Of a DNA stretch of 64,000 bases, positions 1-9,386 are shown piece by piece. Made by a program: the position numbers and the translations under genes. The notes under the pieces are model-generated. The model made no database searches. It was not told the origin of the DNA and saw nothing but the letters and a program-made list of their open reading frames with translations. Source of the DNA: Granulicella sp. (GTDB taxonomy: Bacteria > Acidobacteriota > Terriglobia > Terriglobales > Acidobacteriaceae); the NCBI GenBank assembly GCA_027452215.1, contig DAIDGQ010000012.1:62001-126000 (forward strand). The letters are read 5' to 3'. Position 1 is the first letter of the stretch. Every line of letters starts with the position of its first letter.

Positions 1-1419
1 GAACGCAGCGACCGTGCGCTTGCCGCCCTTGAACTGTGCGACCTGCGCCGGATTTGCCGCGATGACCTCGTCGATCATCGCTTCAATCGCCGACGAATCC
101 GAGATCTGTTGCGGCTTATCGCGGTCATAGACGAACGCAAAATCGCGCCCTTCTGCGAAGCACGTATCCAGCAGCTGCTTCAGCTGCTTCGAGCTGATCT
201 CGCCAGCCTCCGCAAGATCCGCAGCGACGACGATGCCATCCAGCGTGACCGGCGATTGTTCGAACTCGATGCCCGCCGCGCGCAGCCGCATCGTAATCTC
301 GCTGAGCAAAATCGAGGCAACCCGTTTGGCCGACTTTGCCAACTTCGCGGCCAGCTCGAAGCGATCCCCCAGTGCCCTGTCCGTGGTCAACGTAGCCGCG
401 TCCTGCGCAGAGAGCCCGTACTCGGCGGCCAGCCGCGCGCGCCGTGCTTCCGGCAGCTCGGGCAGCGCCGTGAGAATCTGCCTCTGCCACTCCGCGCCAA
501 CGACCAGAGGAGGAAGATCCGGCTCGGGGAAGTAGCGGTAGTCGTGCGCCTGCTCTTTGCTGCGCATCGAATACGTGCGACCCTCGGCGTTGTTCCACAG
601 CCGCGACTCCTGCACCACGCGCCCGCCGTCTTCAATCACGCCAATCTGCCGCTCGATCTCATACTCCAGCGCAGCGCGAATATAGCGGAAGCTGTTGACG
701 TTCTTAACCTCAGCCTTGGTGCCATAAGCCGCCGCTCCGCGCGCCGCGAAATCCGATTTCAACATCACACTCACATTCGCATCACAGCGCAGCGAGCCCT
801 CTTCCATATTGCAGTCAGACACGCCCGTATACAGCAGAATCTCTTTCAACTTGGTGAGGTATTCAAAAGCCTCGTCCGGAGTGCGAAGGTCAGGTTCCGA
901 GACGATCTCCACCAGCGGTGTTCCGCAGCGGTTCAGGTCAATGTACGTCCGTGTCGCCGAGTCCGCATAGCCGTCGTGCAAGCTCTTTCCCGCGTCCTCT
1001 TCCATGTGCAGCCGCGTGATGCCGATGCGCTTGTCGTTGCCCTCCGCATCAGGAATAACGAGGACGCCATGCTCCGCAATGGGCTTATCGAACTGCGAAA
1101 TCTGATAGCCCTTCGGTGAGTCCGGATAAAAATAATTCTTGCGCGAAAAGATGCTGGTCTCGCGAATCTCACAGCCGATCGCCTTCGCCGCAAGCACCGC
1201 AAACTCCACCGCCTGCTTATTCAGCACCGGCAGCGCTCCGGGCAGTCCCAGGCAGACCGGGCAGACATGCGTATTTGGCTCGCCGCCGTATTCGTTCTTA
1301 CAGCCGCAAAAGGCTTTGGAGCGAGTGAGCAGCTGAACGTGGACCTCAAGCCCGATTACGGGCTGATACTTGGCAAGGACTTCCGGCGAAAGTGCAAGGG
1401 CTGCGGACATTGTGTCCAT
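1..1419 (-). CDS. gatB: Aspartyl/glutamyl-tRNA(Asn/Gln) amidotransferase subunit B (3' end cut by the window edge)
   Basis: GatB is the tRNA-binding and kinase subunit of the GatCAB complex, which turns misacylated Asp-tRNA(Asn) or Glu-tRNA(Gln) into the correct amidated form. The minus-strand translation opens with VIGLEVHVQL, then CGCKNEYGG and HVCPVCLGLPG with Cys pairs typical of the zinc site, and carries FSRKNYFYPDSPKGYQISQ, all hallmark GatB segments. The C-terminal part is a YqeY-like tail whose last visible residues (EVIAANPAQV) are the usual end motif, so only a short stretch is missing beyond base 1. Start chosen at ATG 1419; an in-frame ATG at 1410 is equally possible. It is divergent from the FNT-family gene at 1492. 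No gatA or gatC is in the window. Confidence 0.95.
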   Translation of the reverse strand, partial: MDTMSAALALSPEVLAKYQPVIGLEVHVQLLTRSKAFCGCKNEYGGEPNTHVCPVCLGLPGALPVLNKQAVEFAVLAAKAIGCEIRETSIFSRKNYFYPDSPKGYQISQFDKPIAEHGVLVIPDAEGNDKRIGITRLHMEEDAGKSLHDGYADSATRTYIDLNRCGTPLVEIVSEPDLRTPDEAFEYLTKLKEILLYTGVSDCNMEEGSLRCDANVSVMLKSDFAARGAAAYGTKAEVKNVNSFRYIRAALEYEIERQIGVIEDGGRVVQESRLWNNAEGRTYSMRSKEQAHDYRYFPEPDLPPLVVGAEWQRQILTALPELPEARRARLAAEYGLSAQDAATLTTDRALGDRFELAAKLAKSAKRVASILLSEITMRLRAAGIEFEQSPVTLDGIVVAADLAEAGEISSKQLKQLLDTCFAEGRDFAFVYDRDKPQQISDSSAIEAMIDEVIAANPAQVAQFKGGKRTVAAF

Positions 1420-1491
1420 TTTATCAACGTGGCTCGCGGTTCCTGCGAGAAAGCCTGCATCTCATATTCCAAGAACTCCAAAAGGATGGGC

Positions 1492-2409
1492 ATGGCAGAC
1501 GAGACTAGAACCGCAGTCGATGAAGAAAAGGCCGAAAGTGGATGGACGTCGGCCGAGGAGCCCGCGGCCCCCGCGCCGTCCGGCGAGGCCGACGGATCCG
1601 CCTCCCACCAGAAAAATCTCTCCCGCCCCAGCGCCCACGAGATTTATCAGCAGGTCGCAAAAAACGCTAAAGAGGAGTTGAAGCGATCCAGCATCTCGCT
1701 CGCTCTCTCTGGCTTTACCGGGGGCATCTTCATGGGTCTCTCGGCGCTCGGCGTGGGCATCATCCTTGCCAAACTCGGCACCGGCCCGCATGCCTTCATC
1801 ATCTCGCGCATGTTTTATCCTCTCGGCTTTATTGTCGTGATTCTTGGGCGCTCGCAGCTCTTCACAGAGAACACGCTCTACCCCGTCGCACTCGTTCTCA
1901 CCGAGCCCAGGCAGATCTGGAACACGCTGCGCTTGTGGGCAACCGTCCTTCCCTCGAACATGCTCGGAGCACTCACCTTCGCCGCGCTCGCGGCGCTAAC
2001 TCGCTCCATGCCCGCGGACGTTGTGCAGGCTATCGCCGGCCTCGGCCTGGCCGCCGTACATCAGCCCGTGGCCGCCATCTTCTGGAGCGGAGTCGTCGGC
2101 GGCTGGATCATCGCGACCGCGGCCTGGCTGGTCTCCGGTTCGCACTCCATCACCGGCTCGGTCATGATCATCTGGGCACTCACCTTCGTCGTCGGCCTCG
2201 GCAACTTCGCCCACTGCATTGCCACCTCCGGCGAAATCCTCACCGCTGTCCTTCTGCATCAACTTCCCTGGGAGGCCTATCTTCAGTGGTTCGGCCCCGC
2301 GGTCGCTGGCAACATCTGCGGAGGAGTCGTCATGGTGACGCTACTCGAATACGGGCAGGCAGTTTTGAGCCGAAGCAGCGAGGACGATCTCGACAGCGTG
2401 CAAGTCTAG
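1492..2409 (+). CDS. Formate/nitrite transporter (FNT) family channel, YfdC-like
   Basis: About 305 residues. A polar, Ala/Glu/Ser-rich N-terminal tail of about 60 residues is followed by a six-helix membrane domain with the FNT pattern: LSGFTGGIFMGLSALGVG in the first helix, then GRSQLFTENTLYPV, a loop motif of the YfdC-type branch. Members move small monovalent anions across the inner membrane; the substrate cannot be told from sequence. Start: the frame is open from 1267 inside gatB, but AAAGGA at 1481-1486 is well spaced from ATG 1492 (ATG 1486 is the alternative). The stop lies 25 bp before mfd in the same direction, so the two may be cotranscribed. Confidence 0.85.
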   Translation: MADETRTAVDEEKAESGWTSAEEPAAPAPSGEADGSASHQKNLSRPSAHEIYQQVAKNAKEELKRSSISLALSGFTGGIFMGLSALGVGIILAKLGTGPHAFIISRMFYPLGFIVVILGRSQLFTENTLYPVALVLTEPRQIWNTLRLWATVLPSNMLGALTFAALAALTRSMPADVVQAIAGLGLAAVHQPVAAIFWSGVVGGWIIATAAWLVSGSHSITGSVMIIWALTFVVGLGNFAHCIATSGEILTAVLLHQLPWEAYLQWFGPAVAGNICGGVVMVTLLEYGQAVLSRSSEDDLDSVQV

Positions 2410-2434
2410 CGCACATTGATAGACTGATATCTGC

Positions 2435-5400
2435 ATGATTCTTCCCTTCGTCCGCGAACTCGTTGCGGACCTGGAGCACTCCGCCGCCTTCGAGCGTGCA
2501 CGTCGCCATCTCGCGGCCGGCACGGGTCGGAGACGTGTGTCCGGACTCACCGCGACCGCGCGAGCCCTCTATCTTCCCTACTTCGTCCGCGCCGCGCAGG
2601 CCCCAGCCCTCGTCCTCGTCTCCGATAACAAGGCAGCCGAGGCCCTCCATACCGCCGTCCTCGCCGCCTGCGAGCTGACCGGTGTCCTCGACGCCGACCA
2701 GGTCCTCCGCCTCCCCGCGCACGACGTCCTTCCCTTTGAAAATCTCTCCCCTCACGGAGAGATTCAGGAGCAGCGCGCCGCCGCATTATGGAAGCTCGCG
2801 AGCGGAGCTGCCAAACTCGTGATCGCGCCCGTCGAAGCCGCGTGCATGAAACTCTTCCATCGCGACTACTACGCCGCGCTCGCTCTGCGCCTCCGCCAGG
2901 GCGAAGAGCATCTTCCCGACATGCTCGTGGAGCATCTCCTCTCGGTCGGCTACACGCGAGTCGATGTCGTCGAGATGCCCGGTCAGGTCACCATCCGCGG
3001 TGGCATCCTCGACGTCTACGGCCCCGAGATGGAGCGGCCCGTGCGTATCGATTTCTTCGGCGATGAGATCGAGTCCATGCGCCGCTTCGATCCCGATACC
3101 CAGCGCTCCAGCTCCGCCGTCGACGAGGTCCTTCTCCTCCCCCTCACCGAAACTCCCGCCACCGAAGCCCTGCTCAGCGCCATCAACGCCCGGCTCACTC
3201 GCAGCGGAACTGCCGGAGCCGAACTCGAAGGAGGAGAGACTCCCGCCGAGTTGGTGAACCACGTCACCCATGCCGCCTCCCGGTCCGGAGAAGCGACCAT
3301 CTTTCCCGGCTGGGAGTTCTACGCCGCCGTGGCTGGAGCCAAGTCGTCGCTGCTGGAGTTGATGGGAGCCAAGACACGCGTCTTCGTCGAAGAGCCCTCC
3401 ATGGTCGAGAACCAGGGAGAGCGCTGGTGGAACAAGATCGAGCAGCGCCACGAACGTTCGGGCATCGGTTCCCTCGTCCGCGCCGAAGATCTCTACCTCT
3501 CGCCGTGGGAGCTGCAGGACCATATCCGCGCCTACTCCGGCTTCGAACTCGATCAGCTCGGTGCCGTCGACGTACTCGATGGCGACCGCAGCGACGCCAG
3601 CGCAATCGAATTCGCGACTCGCCCAACTATGCGCTTTCACGGCTCGATTCCAGCGCTCATCGACCAGCTCAAATTACTCACCGAGGCCGAGGCCCGCATC
3701 CTGATCGCCGCTCCCAATCAGGGCGAAGTCGAGCGGCTCGCCGGCCTCATGCAGGAGTACGGAGTCGCCTACCGCATCGGCTCGCGAGTCGAACACGGCA
3801 GCTCCGCATCGGTCTATTCGGAGTCCAGCTATCTGGCCGGCGACCTCAGCACGCCGGTGATCGTGCGAGCCGCCATCGCGAACGGCGTTCAGGTGCAGGA
3901 CCTCGATCGGAAGACCGCCCGACAGGTCATCGTCATTGGCGCGAACGACATCAACGACGACGCCGATGTGATGGCGCGCCCCGCCCGTCGCAAGTCGAAG
4001 ACCTCCGCGTTCGTCTCAGATTTTCGCGACCTTGCCGTCGGCGATTACGTCGTCCATGTCGAACACGGTATCGCGCGCTACGATGGCCTGCGCTCCATCG
4101 AGCAGCCCGACGGCTCATCGCTCGAGCTGATGATTCTTACCTTCGCCGAAGAGGCGAAGCTCTATGTCCCCCTCACGCGCCTCGACCTCATTCAAAAATA
4201 TCGCTCGACCGAAACTGGTCCCGCGCCCCAGCTCAACCGCCTCGGAAATCCTGCGTGGGCCAAGACCAAAGCGCGCGTCAAGAAGGCCATGCAGGACATG
4301 GCCGAAGAGCTGCTCAAGCTCTACGCTCAGCGCAAAGCCGCCGTAGGCACGGCCTTTTCGCCTGACAATAACATGCAGCGCGAGTTCGAAGACGCCTTTG
4401 ACTTCAACGAGACCGACGATCAGCTGGCCGCCATCGCCGACATCAAATCCGACATGGAATCGACCCAGCCCATGGACCGCCTGCTCTGCGGCGACGTCGG
4501 TTACGGCAAGACCGAGGTCGCCATGCGAGCCGCATTCAAGGCCGTCCAGGACGGCAAGCAGGTCGCCGTCCTCACGCCCACCACCGTTCTCTGCTTCCAG
4601 CATTTCGAAAGCTTCAAACGCCGCTTCAGCAAGTTCCCCGTCGTCATCGAAATGCTCTCTCGCTTCCGCACCGCCAAGGAGAAAAAGGACGTCCTCGAGC
4701 GCGTCGAGCAGGGTAAGGTCGACATCCTCATCGGCACCCATGCTCTGCTCTCGCAGGGCCTCAAGTTCCAGGACCTCGGCCTCCTCGTAGTCGATGAAGA
4801 GCAGCGTTTCGGTGTCCGCCACAAAGAGCGCCTCAAGCAGATGCGAGCGGCCATCGACGTCCTCAGCATGTCCGCCACGCCCATCCCGCGCACGCTGCAC
4901 ATGTCGCTCGTCGGCCTGCGAGACATGAGCGTGATCGAGACGCCGCCCAAGGACCGCATGGCGATCCAGACCATCGTCGCAAAGTTCGACGAGAAGCTGA
5001 TTCGCACCGCCGTCGAAGTCGAACTCGAGCGAGGAGGCCAGGTCTACTTCGTCCACAACCGCGTCGAAACAATCTACGAACTAGCCTCGAATATTCGCGA
5101 GCTGGTACCGCAGGCGCGCGTCGTCGTGGGTCACGGCCAGCTCCCTGAGGCCGAGCTAGAACGCACCATGCTCGCCTTCATGGACGGCGAATACGACGTA
5201 CTCTGCGCAACCTCGATCATCGAAAACGGCCTCGACATACCTCGCGCAAATACGATCATCATCAACCGTGCCGACCGCCACGGTCTCAGCGAGCTCTATC
5301 AGCTCCGCGGCCGCGTCGGACGCTCCAATCGCCGCGCCTACGCCTATCTTTTGATCCCACCCGAGCAGCAGCTCACCGAGATTGCTCGCCGTCGGCTCGC

Positions 5401-6355
5401 CGCACTCAAAGAGTTTTCCGACCTTGGCGCGGGCTTCAAAATCGCAGCGCTCGACCTCGAACTGCGAGGTGCCGGCAACATGCTCGGAGGCGAACAGTCC
5501 GGGCACATCGAGGCCATCGGCTTCGAGATGTACACGACCATGCTCGAAGAAGCCGTGAGCCGCCTCAAGGGCGAAGGCCGCGAGGAGCGCCCCCAGGTCA
5601 CCGTCAACCTCGGCATCTCGCTGCGCATCGACGACACCTACATCCCCGAAGAAGGCCAGCGCCTTCGCATGTACAAACGCATCGCCGGCGCCGAGTCGAT
5701 GGCCGTCCTCACCGAGGTCCGCGCCGAACTCGAAGACCGCTACGGCAAGCCGCCCGAGAGCGTCCTGCATCTGCTCATCGCCGGAGAGATTCGCCTCACC
5801 TGCGAGACGCTCGGCATCGCGCAGATCGAGCGCAAGCGAACAGCAATCGAAGAGCCGAAGAAGCCCGCGCCCCCTCCGCCCCCGGTCAGGCCAAACATCC
5901 AGCGCCCGGGCTTCGGAAGCTGGTCGACCGCACAGCCTGTACGACCACCCCTTGCAGGCCGCTACGGTCAGGCTCCGCAGACCGCCAACCTGCAGTTCTC
6001 AACGCGCGCCGCAGCGAACCGCCCTGTAACCAACGCCACCGTCGCTCTGCGCGAGACCGCCGCCGTGCGCCCTGCGAACGCTCCCGCAGCCCAGGCTGGG
6101 AAGCTCAAGCCGATGCGAGAGATGCTCTACGTCACCTTCAGCGAAAAGCTGCACGCCGCTCCCGCCGATGAGAGCAAAGGCCTCAACGTCGGAGCACTGA
6201 TGAAGCTCGTCGCACGCAACGCAAAGAACGGAGCGCAGCTCACGCCGCAGGGCACGCTGCGTTGGCCGCTCTCCAGCGCGAAGGCGGATGTCGTCCTGGC
6301 TGAGACCCGCGAGCTACTCGAGATGCTCCGCCCCAAGGACGGCGTAGCCTCGTAG
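2435..6355 (+). CDS. mfd: Transcription-repair coupling factor Mfd
   Basis: A 1306-residue SF2 translocase that removes RNA polymerase stalled at DNA damage and recruits UvrA. Seen in order: a UvrB-like N-terminal module (VRIDFFGDEIESMRRFDP), the RNAP-interaction domain (DYVVHVEHGIARYDGL), the RecG-like motor with Walker A GDVGYGKTEVA near residue 685 and DEEQRFGV near 787, the second RecA lobe (ENGLDIPRANT, QLRGRVGRS), and the C-terminal TRCF domain. Odd: between the TRCF domain and the last 60 or so residues lies a Pro/Ala/Arg-rich stretch (about residues 1135-1225, with APPPPPVRP) that makes the protein longer than the usual 1150 or so residues. It lies just downstream of the FNT gene. Confidence 0.96.
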   Translation: MILPFVRELVADLEHSAAFERARRHLAAGTGRRRVSGLTATARALYLPYFVRAAQAPALVLVSDNKAAEALHTAVLAACELTGVLDADQVLRLPAHDVLPFENLSPHGEIQEQRAAALWKLASGAAKLVIAPVEAACMKLFHRDYYAALALRLRQGEEHLPDMLVEHLLSVGYTRVDVVEMPGQVTIRGGILDVYGPEMERPVRIDFFGDEIESMRRFDPDTQRSSSAVDEVLLLPLTETPATEALLSAINARLTRSGTAGAELEGGETPAELVNHVTHAASRSGEATIFPGWEFYAAVAGAKSSLLELMGAKTRVFVEEPSMVENQGERWWNKIEQRHERSGIGSLVRAEDLYLSPWELQDHIRAYSGFELDQLGAVDVLDGDRSDASAIEFATRPTMRFHGSIPALIDQLKLLTEAEARILIAAPNQGEVERLAGLMQEYGVAYRIGSRVEHGSSASVYSESSYLAGDLSTPVIVRAAIANGVQVQDLDRKTARQVIVIGANDINDDADVMARPARRKSKTSAFVSDFRDLAVGDYVVHVEHGIARYDGLRSIEQPDGSSLELMILTFAEEAKLYVPLTRLDLIQKYRSTETGPAPQLNRLGNPAWAKTKARVKKAMQDMAEELLKLYAQRKAAVGTAFSPDNNMQREFEDAFDFNETDDQLAAIADIKSDMESTQPMDRLLCGDVGYGKTEVAMRAAFKAVQDGKQVAVLTPTTVLCFQHFESFKRRFSKFPVVIEMLSRFRTAKEKKDVLERVEQGKVDILIGTHALLSQGLKFQDLGLLVVDEEQRFGVRHKERLKQMRAAIDVLSMSATPIPRTLHMSLVGLRDMSVIETPPKDRMAIQTIVAKFDEKLIRTAVEVELERGGQVYFVHNRVETIYELASNIRELVPQARVVVGHGQLPEAELERTMLAFMDGEYDVLCATSIIENGLDIPRANTIIINRADRHGLSELYQLRGRVGRSNRRAYAYLLIPPEQQLTEIARRRLAALKEFSDLGAGFKIAALDLELRGAGNMLGGEQSGHIEAIGFEMYTTMLEEAVSRLKGEGREERPQVTVNLGISLRIDDTYIPEEGQRLRMYKRIAGAESMAVLTEVRAELEDRYGKPPESVLHLLIAGEIRLTCETLGIAQIERKRTAIEEPKKPAPPPPPVRPNIQRPGFGSWSTAQPVRPPLAGRYGQAPQTANLQFSTRAAANRPVTNATVALRETAAVRPANAPAAQAGKLKPMREMLYVTFSEKLHAAPADESKGLNVGALMKLVARNAKNGAQLTPQGTLRWPLSSAKADVVLAETRELLEMLRPKDGVAS

Positions 6356-6422
6356 CGCGTCGCCCCCTTCTCCGCGGTCGAGCCATCAAATCAGCCGCGA
6401 TTTGCGCTACACTTTGCGCACC

Positions 6423-8198
6423 ATGATATTCCGTCGTCTCCTCACTCTCCCGCTCCTTGGCAGCCTCATGATGATCCCTCCAGCGATGGCGCAGCGGCTC
6501 TCTGCCGACGGCGCCAACCAGACCTTCAGCTTCCTGAGCGATCAGTATTTCGACCAGGTGTACTTCAAGTTTTCGCCAACGACGGGAACGGCCGCGGGGC
6601 TGCACCAATACGATCCGCAGCTCGAAGACTACTCAGCCGCCGGAGTCCAGCGTGAAGTCACGGCCCTGCACGAATTCGACAAAAAGTTGTCAGCCATCGA
6701 TCCCAAAGCGCTCGATGCCGAGCCCGCCGCAGACTATCAAATTCTCCTCAACAGCATTCGCGGCCAACTCCTGCAGCTCGAGGTCATTCGCGGCTGGGAG
6801 AAGAATCCGGACAGCTACTCCAGCGGTATAACAAACTCGATCTTCGTCATCATGGAACGCCCGTATGCTCCCGTGAATATGCGGCTGCGAGCAGCAGTGG
6901 AGCGCGAGCGCCTGATCCCGCAGGTCTTCGTTGAAGCGCGCAAGAACCTCAAAAATCCTCCGCACATCTACACCGAAATTGCACTCGAACAGATCGACGG
7001 CCTAGTCAGCTTCTTCCAGAATGACGTGCCCAGCGCCTTCTCAGCCGCAGACGATGCCGAGGCCAAGGGAGACTTTGCTAAGTCGAACGCAGCAGTGATC
7101 GAAGCTCTCAAGAGCTACGGCGCATGGATGAAGTCCGACCTCCTTCCCCGCTCCAACGGGGACTTCCGCTACGGCGCCGAAACCTTCTCCAAGGCCCTCG
7201 CAGACAACGAAATGGTAGACATTCCGCTCGACCACCTGCTGCAGATTGGGTATGCTGACCTGCACAAAAATCAGGCCGAGTTTGCAAAAATCTCGAAGGA
7301 GATAGATCCCTCCAAGACGCCGCAGCAGGAGCTCGCCGAGCTTGCGACGATGCACCCCGCGCCCGACAAACTGCTGCAGTCCTTCCACGACCGCTTCGAT
7401 TCCGAGATCGGCTTCATCCGCTCGCACCACATCATCACCATCCCGAGCGACGTGCAGCCAACCCTCGAAGAAACGCCGCCCTTCATGCGAGCCACCACGC
7501 AAGCTTCGATGGACCCTCCCGGACCCTTTGAGACGCACTCCACCAAGGCCTACTTCAACGTCACGCTGCCCGACCCCACCTGGTCCGCGCAGCGTACCTC
7601 GGAGTACATGGCCGCCTTCAACACCGGCACCATCGTCTCGACCAGCGTCCACGAAGCCTACCCCGGCCACTACGTTCAGTTCTTATGGACACCACAATTT
7701 CCCTCAACAATTCGCAAGCTGATCGGCGCAAACACCAACATCGAGGGTTGGGCTCACTACTGCGAACAGATGATGCTCGAAGAAGGCTATGGGCAGCCCG
7801 GCTTCGGTGCCTCTACTGAGCGCGAAGCCAAGCTCATCCGCCTCGGACAATTGCAGGACGCGCTTCTCCGCGATGCACGCTTCGTCGTCGGCATCCGCAT
7901 GCACACCGGCATCGGCGGCCCCCTCACCATCCCTCAAGCTGAAGATTTCTTCGTCAACGAGGGCTACCAGGCGCGTCCCATCGCCGAGGTCGAGACCAAG
8001 CGAGGCACCTCCGATGCGCTCTATCTTTACTACACGCTCGGCAAGCTCGAAATCCTGAAGCTCCGCGAGGACGTAAAGAAAAAAGAAGGCGCGGCCTTCA
8101 ACCTGCAGCAGTTTCACGATGCCTTCATGCGCCAGGGCTTCGCTCCCATCAAGGTCATTCGCAAGACTATGCTGCGTGACGATAGCCCCGTCCTATAA
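6423..8198 (+). CDS. DUF885 family secreted (metallo)peptidase-like protein
   Basis: About 591 residues with an N-terminal signal peptide (FRRLLTLPLLGSLMMIPPAMA, then QR), so probably periplasmic. The family signature HEAYPGHY is present near residue 410 and TNIEGWAHYCEQMMLEEGYG follows; DUF885 proteins resemble zinc peptidases, with HExxxxH-type ligands and a downstream Glu supplied by these motifs. Substrate unknown. The frame is open from TTG 6402, but ATG 6423 begins a clean signal sequence and was chosen. The last 6 bp overlap the convergent aldo/keto reductase gene. Confidence 0.85.
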   Translation: MIFRRLLTLPLLGSLMMIPPAMAQRLSADGANQTFSFLSDQYFDQVYFKFSPTTGTAAGLHQYDPQLEDYSAAGVQREVTALHEFDKKLSAIDPKALDAEPAADYQILLNSIRGQLLQLEVIRGWEKNPDSYSSGITNSIFVIMERPYAPVNMRLRAAVERERLIPQVFVEARKNLKNPPHIYTEIALEQIDGLVSFFQNDVPSAFSAADDAEAKGDFAKSNAAVIEALKSYGAWMKSDLLPRSNGDFRYGAETFSKALADNEMVDIPLDHLLQIGYADLHKNQAEFAKISKEIDPSKTPQQELAELATMHPAPDKLLQSFHDRFDSEIGFIRSHHIITIPSDVQPTLEETPPFMRATTQASMDPPGPFETHSTKAYFNVTLPDPTWSAQRTSEYMAAFNTGTIVSTSVHEAYPGHYVQFLWTPQFPSTIRKLIGANTNIEGWAHYCEQMMLEEGYGQPGFGASTEREAKLIRLGQLQDALLRDARFVVGIRMHTGIGGPLTIPQAEDFFVNEGYQARPIAEVETKRGTSDALYLYYTLGKLEILKLREDVKKKEGAAFNLQQFHDAFMRQGFAPIKVIRKTMLRDDSPVL

Positions 8199-9185
8199 CG
8201 CGATTTCGCTGCCGTGCGGCGGTCGGGTCCTCCCGATCGCCTCGCGCAGCCAATGCAGCTCTCCACTGCTGAATCGGCTGCGTTCGATCGCCGCAACATT
8301 CGCGCGAACATGCTTCACCTGCAGCATCGACGGAACCACAACCTGGATGCCCGTGTCCCGCGTAATCATGTTCAGCACCACGTCCGCGAGTGCCTCGTCA
8401 TCGACCACACGCAGCTTCTCGCGCAGCCACGCAGGAGCACTCTGCTCCTGCGAGAGCGCGGTCAGCAAAGCCTTACTTTCAGCAATCCTCCCCCCTCCCC
8501 CAAACGGGTGGTTTGCAATGACCACGATGTCTCCGCCAGCCTCCAATCTCTGCGCCATGCCAAGCTCGAACACATTGCACGGAAACTGAATCGTCCGCAT
8601 CCCGGAGGCCACAGCGGCCTCCACCACCGCAGGCTCAGACGCGATCCCGAAGCGCCGCACCTTGCCCTCGGCAACGACCCGCTCCAGCGCGGCAAACAAG
8701 TCTTCCTGCTGCATCACGCTCACCGGAGGCTCGTGCAGAAACAGCAGGTCAACATAATCCGTGCGCAGAGCGCGAAGGCTCGCCTCAAGGCTCTGTCGCA
8801 AAGCAGCGACGCTAAAATTCCCCGCAGAAAATTGCGCCGCAATCTGCTTCTGCATCATCCTGCGAGCGCCCGGCGTCAGCTTCAGCAGCCCTCGCACCGC
8901 TGGCATAAGCGCCCGCTTGAGCCGCGAAGTGCGAGTCGGAAGAATACCGAATTTTGTGGAAATCACAACAGATTCTCGTCGTCCCCGCAGGAACTCCCCA
9001 AGCACCCCCTCGGACTCGCCATAGCCATAGGACCGCGCGGTATCGTACAACTTGATGCCAGCGTCATACGCCGCCGCCAGCGCCGCCAGCGACGCCTTCC
9101 GTCCCACCCGCCCCATCACCGCCGAGCAGCCAAAGCCCAGTACCGACGAGCTCATCCCGTCCTCCCCCAGCGCTATTCGCCGCAT
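8193..9185 (-). CDS. Aldo/keto reductase
   Basis: A 330-residue (beta/alpha)8 NAD(P)H oxidoreductase. The catalytic tetrad is readable as Asp48 and Tyr53 in LYDTARSYGYGESE, Lys78 in VISTKFG and His151 in LFLHEPP. An inserted, basic helical region (about residues 86-115) lies where this subgroup has a variable loop. Substrate cannot be predicted. The gene points toward the DUF885 gene and overlaps it by 6 bp at the 3' ends. About 200 bp separate its start from galU, which runs the other way. Confidence 0.85.
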   Translation of the reverse strand: MRRIALGEDGMSSSVLGFGCSAVMGRVGRKASLAALAAAYDAGIKLYDTARSYGYGESEGVLGEFLRGRRESVVISTKFGILPTRTSRLKRALMPAVRGLLKLTPGARRMMQKQIAAQFSAGNFSVAALRQSLEASLRALRTDYVDLLFLHEPPVSVMQQEDLFAALERVVAEGKVRRFGIASEPAVVEAAVASGMRTIQFPCNVFELGMAQRLEAGGDIVVIANHPFGGGGRIAESKALLTALSQEQSAPAWLREKLRVVDDEALADVVLNMITRDTGIQVVVPSMLQVKHVRANVAAIERSRFSSGELHWLREAIGRTRPPHGSEIAL

Positions 9186-9386
9186 CCGCCTCCGTCTTGC
9201 GCGCAGCGCGGCAACCTGACAGAATCAATTGGCCATCTCAGCAACGACATACCGTGCTCCTTTAGTTCCCCTGATCCTTCCTCTGGGTTTTATCATGAAA
9301 GTTCTGTACATCTCTGTCGGCTATCCCGTCACGATCTCGACCACGCGATAGCGAAGAGATACAACAGTAGAGAGACATTCAAAGAC

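Noticed and set aside
8193-8198. Short convergent 3' overlaps (also 24320-24338 and the 60782/60783 junction)
   Set aside because: Small tail-to-tail overlaps are common in compact genomes and need no special explanation.
9295-9351. Eighteen-codon frame MKVLYISVGYPVTISTTR upstream of galU
   Set aside because: It resembles a glycosyltransferase start by chance length only; no ribosome-binding site or leader-peptide features.
8214-9386. galU frame open for a further 390 codons upstream
   Set aside because: The extra sequence is the antisense of the aldo/keto reductase and matches no GalU N-terminus.
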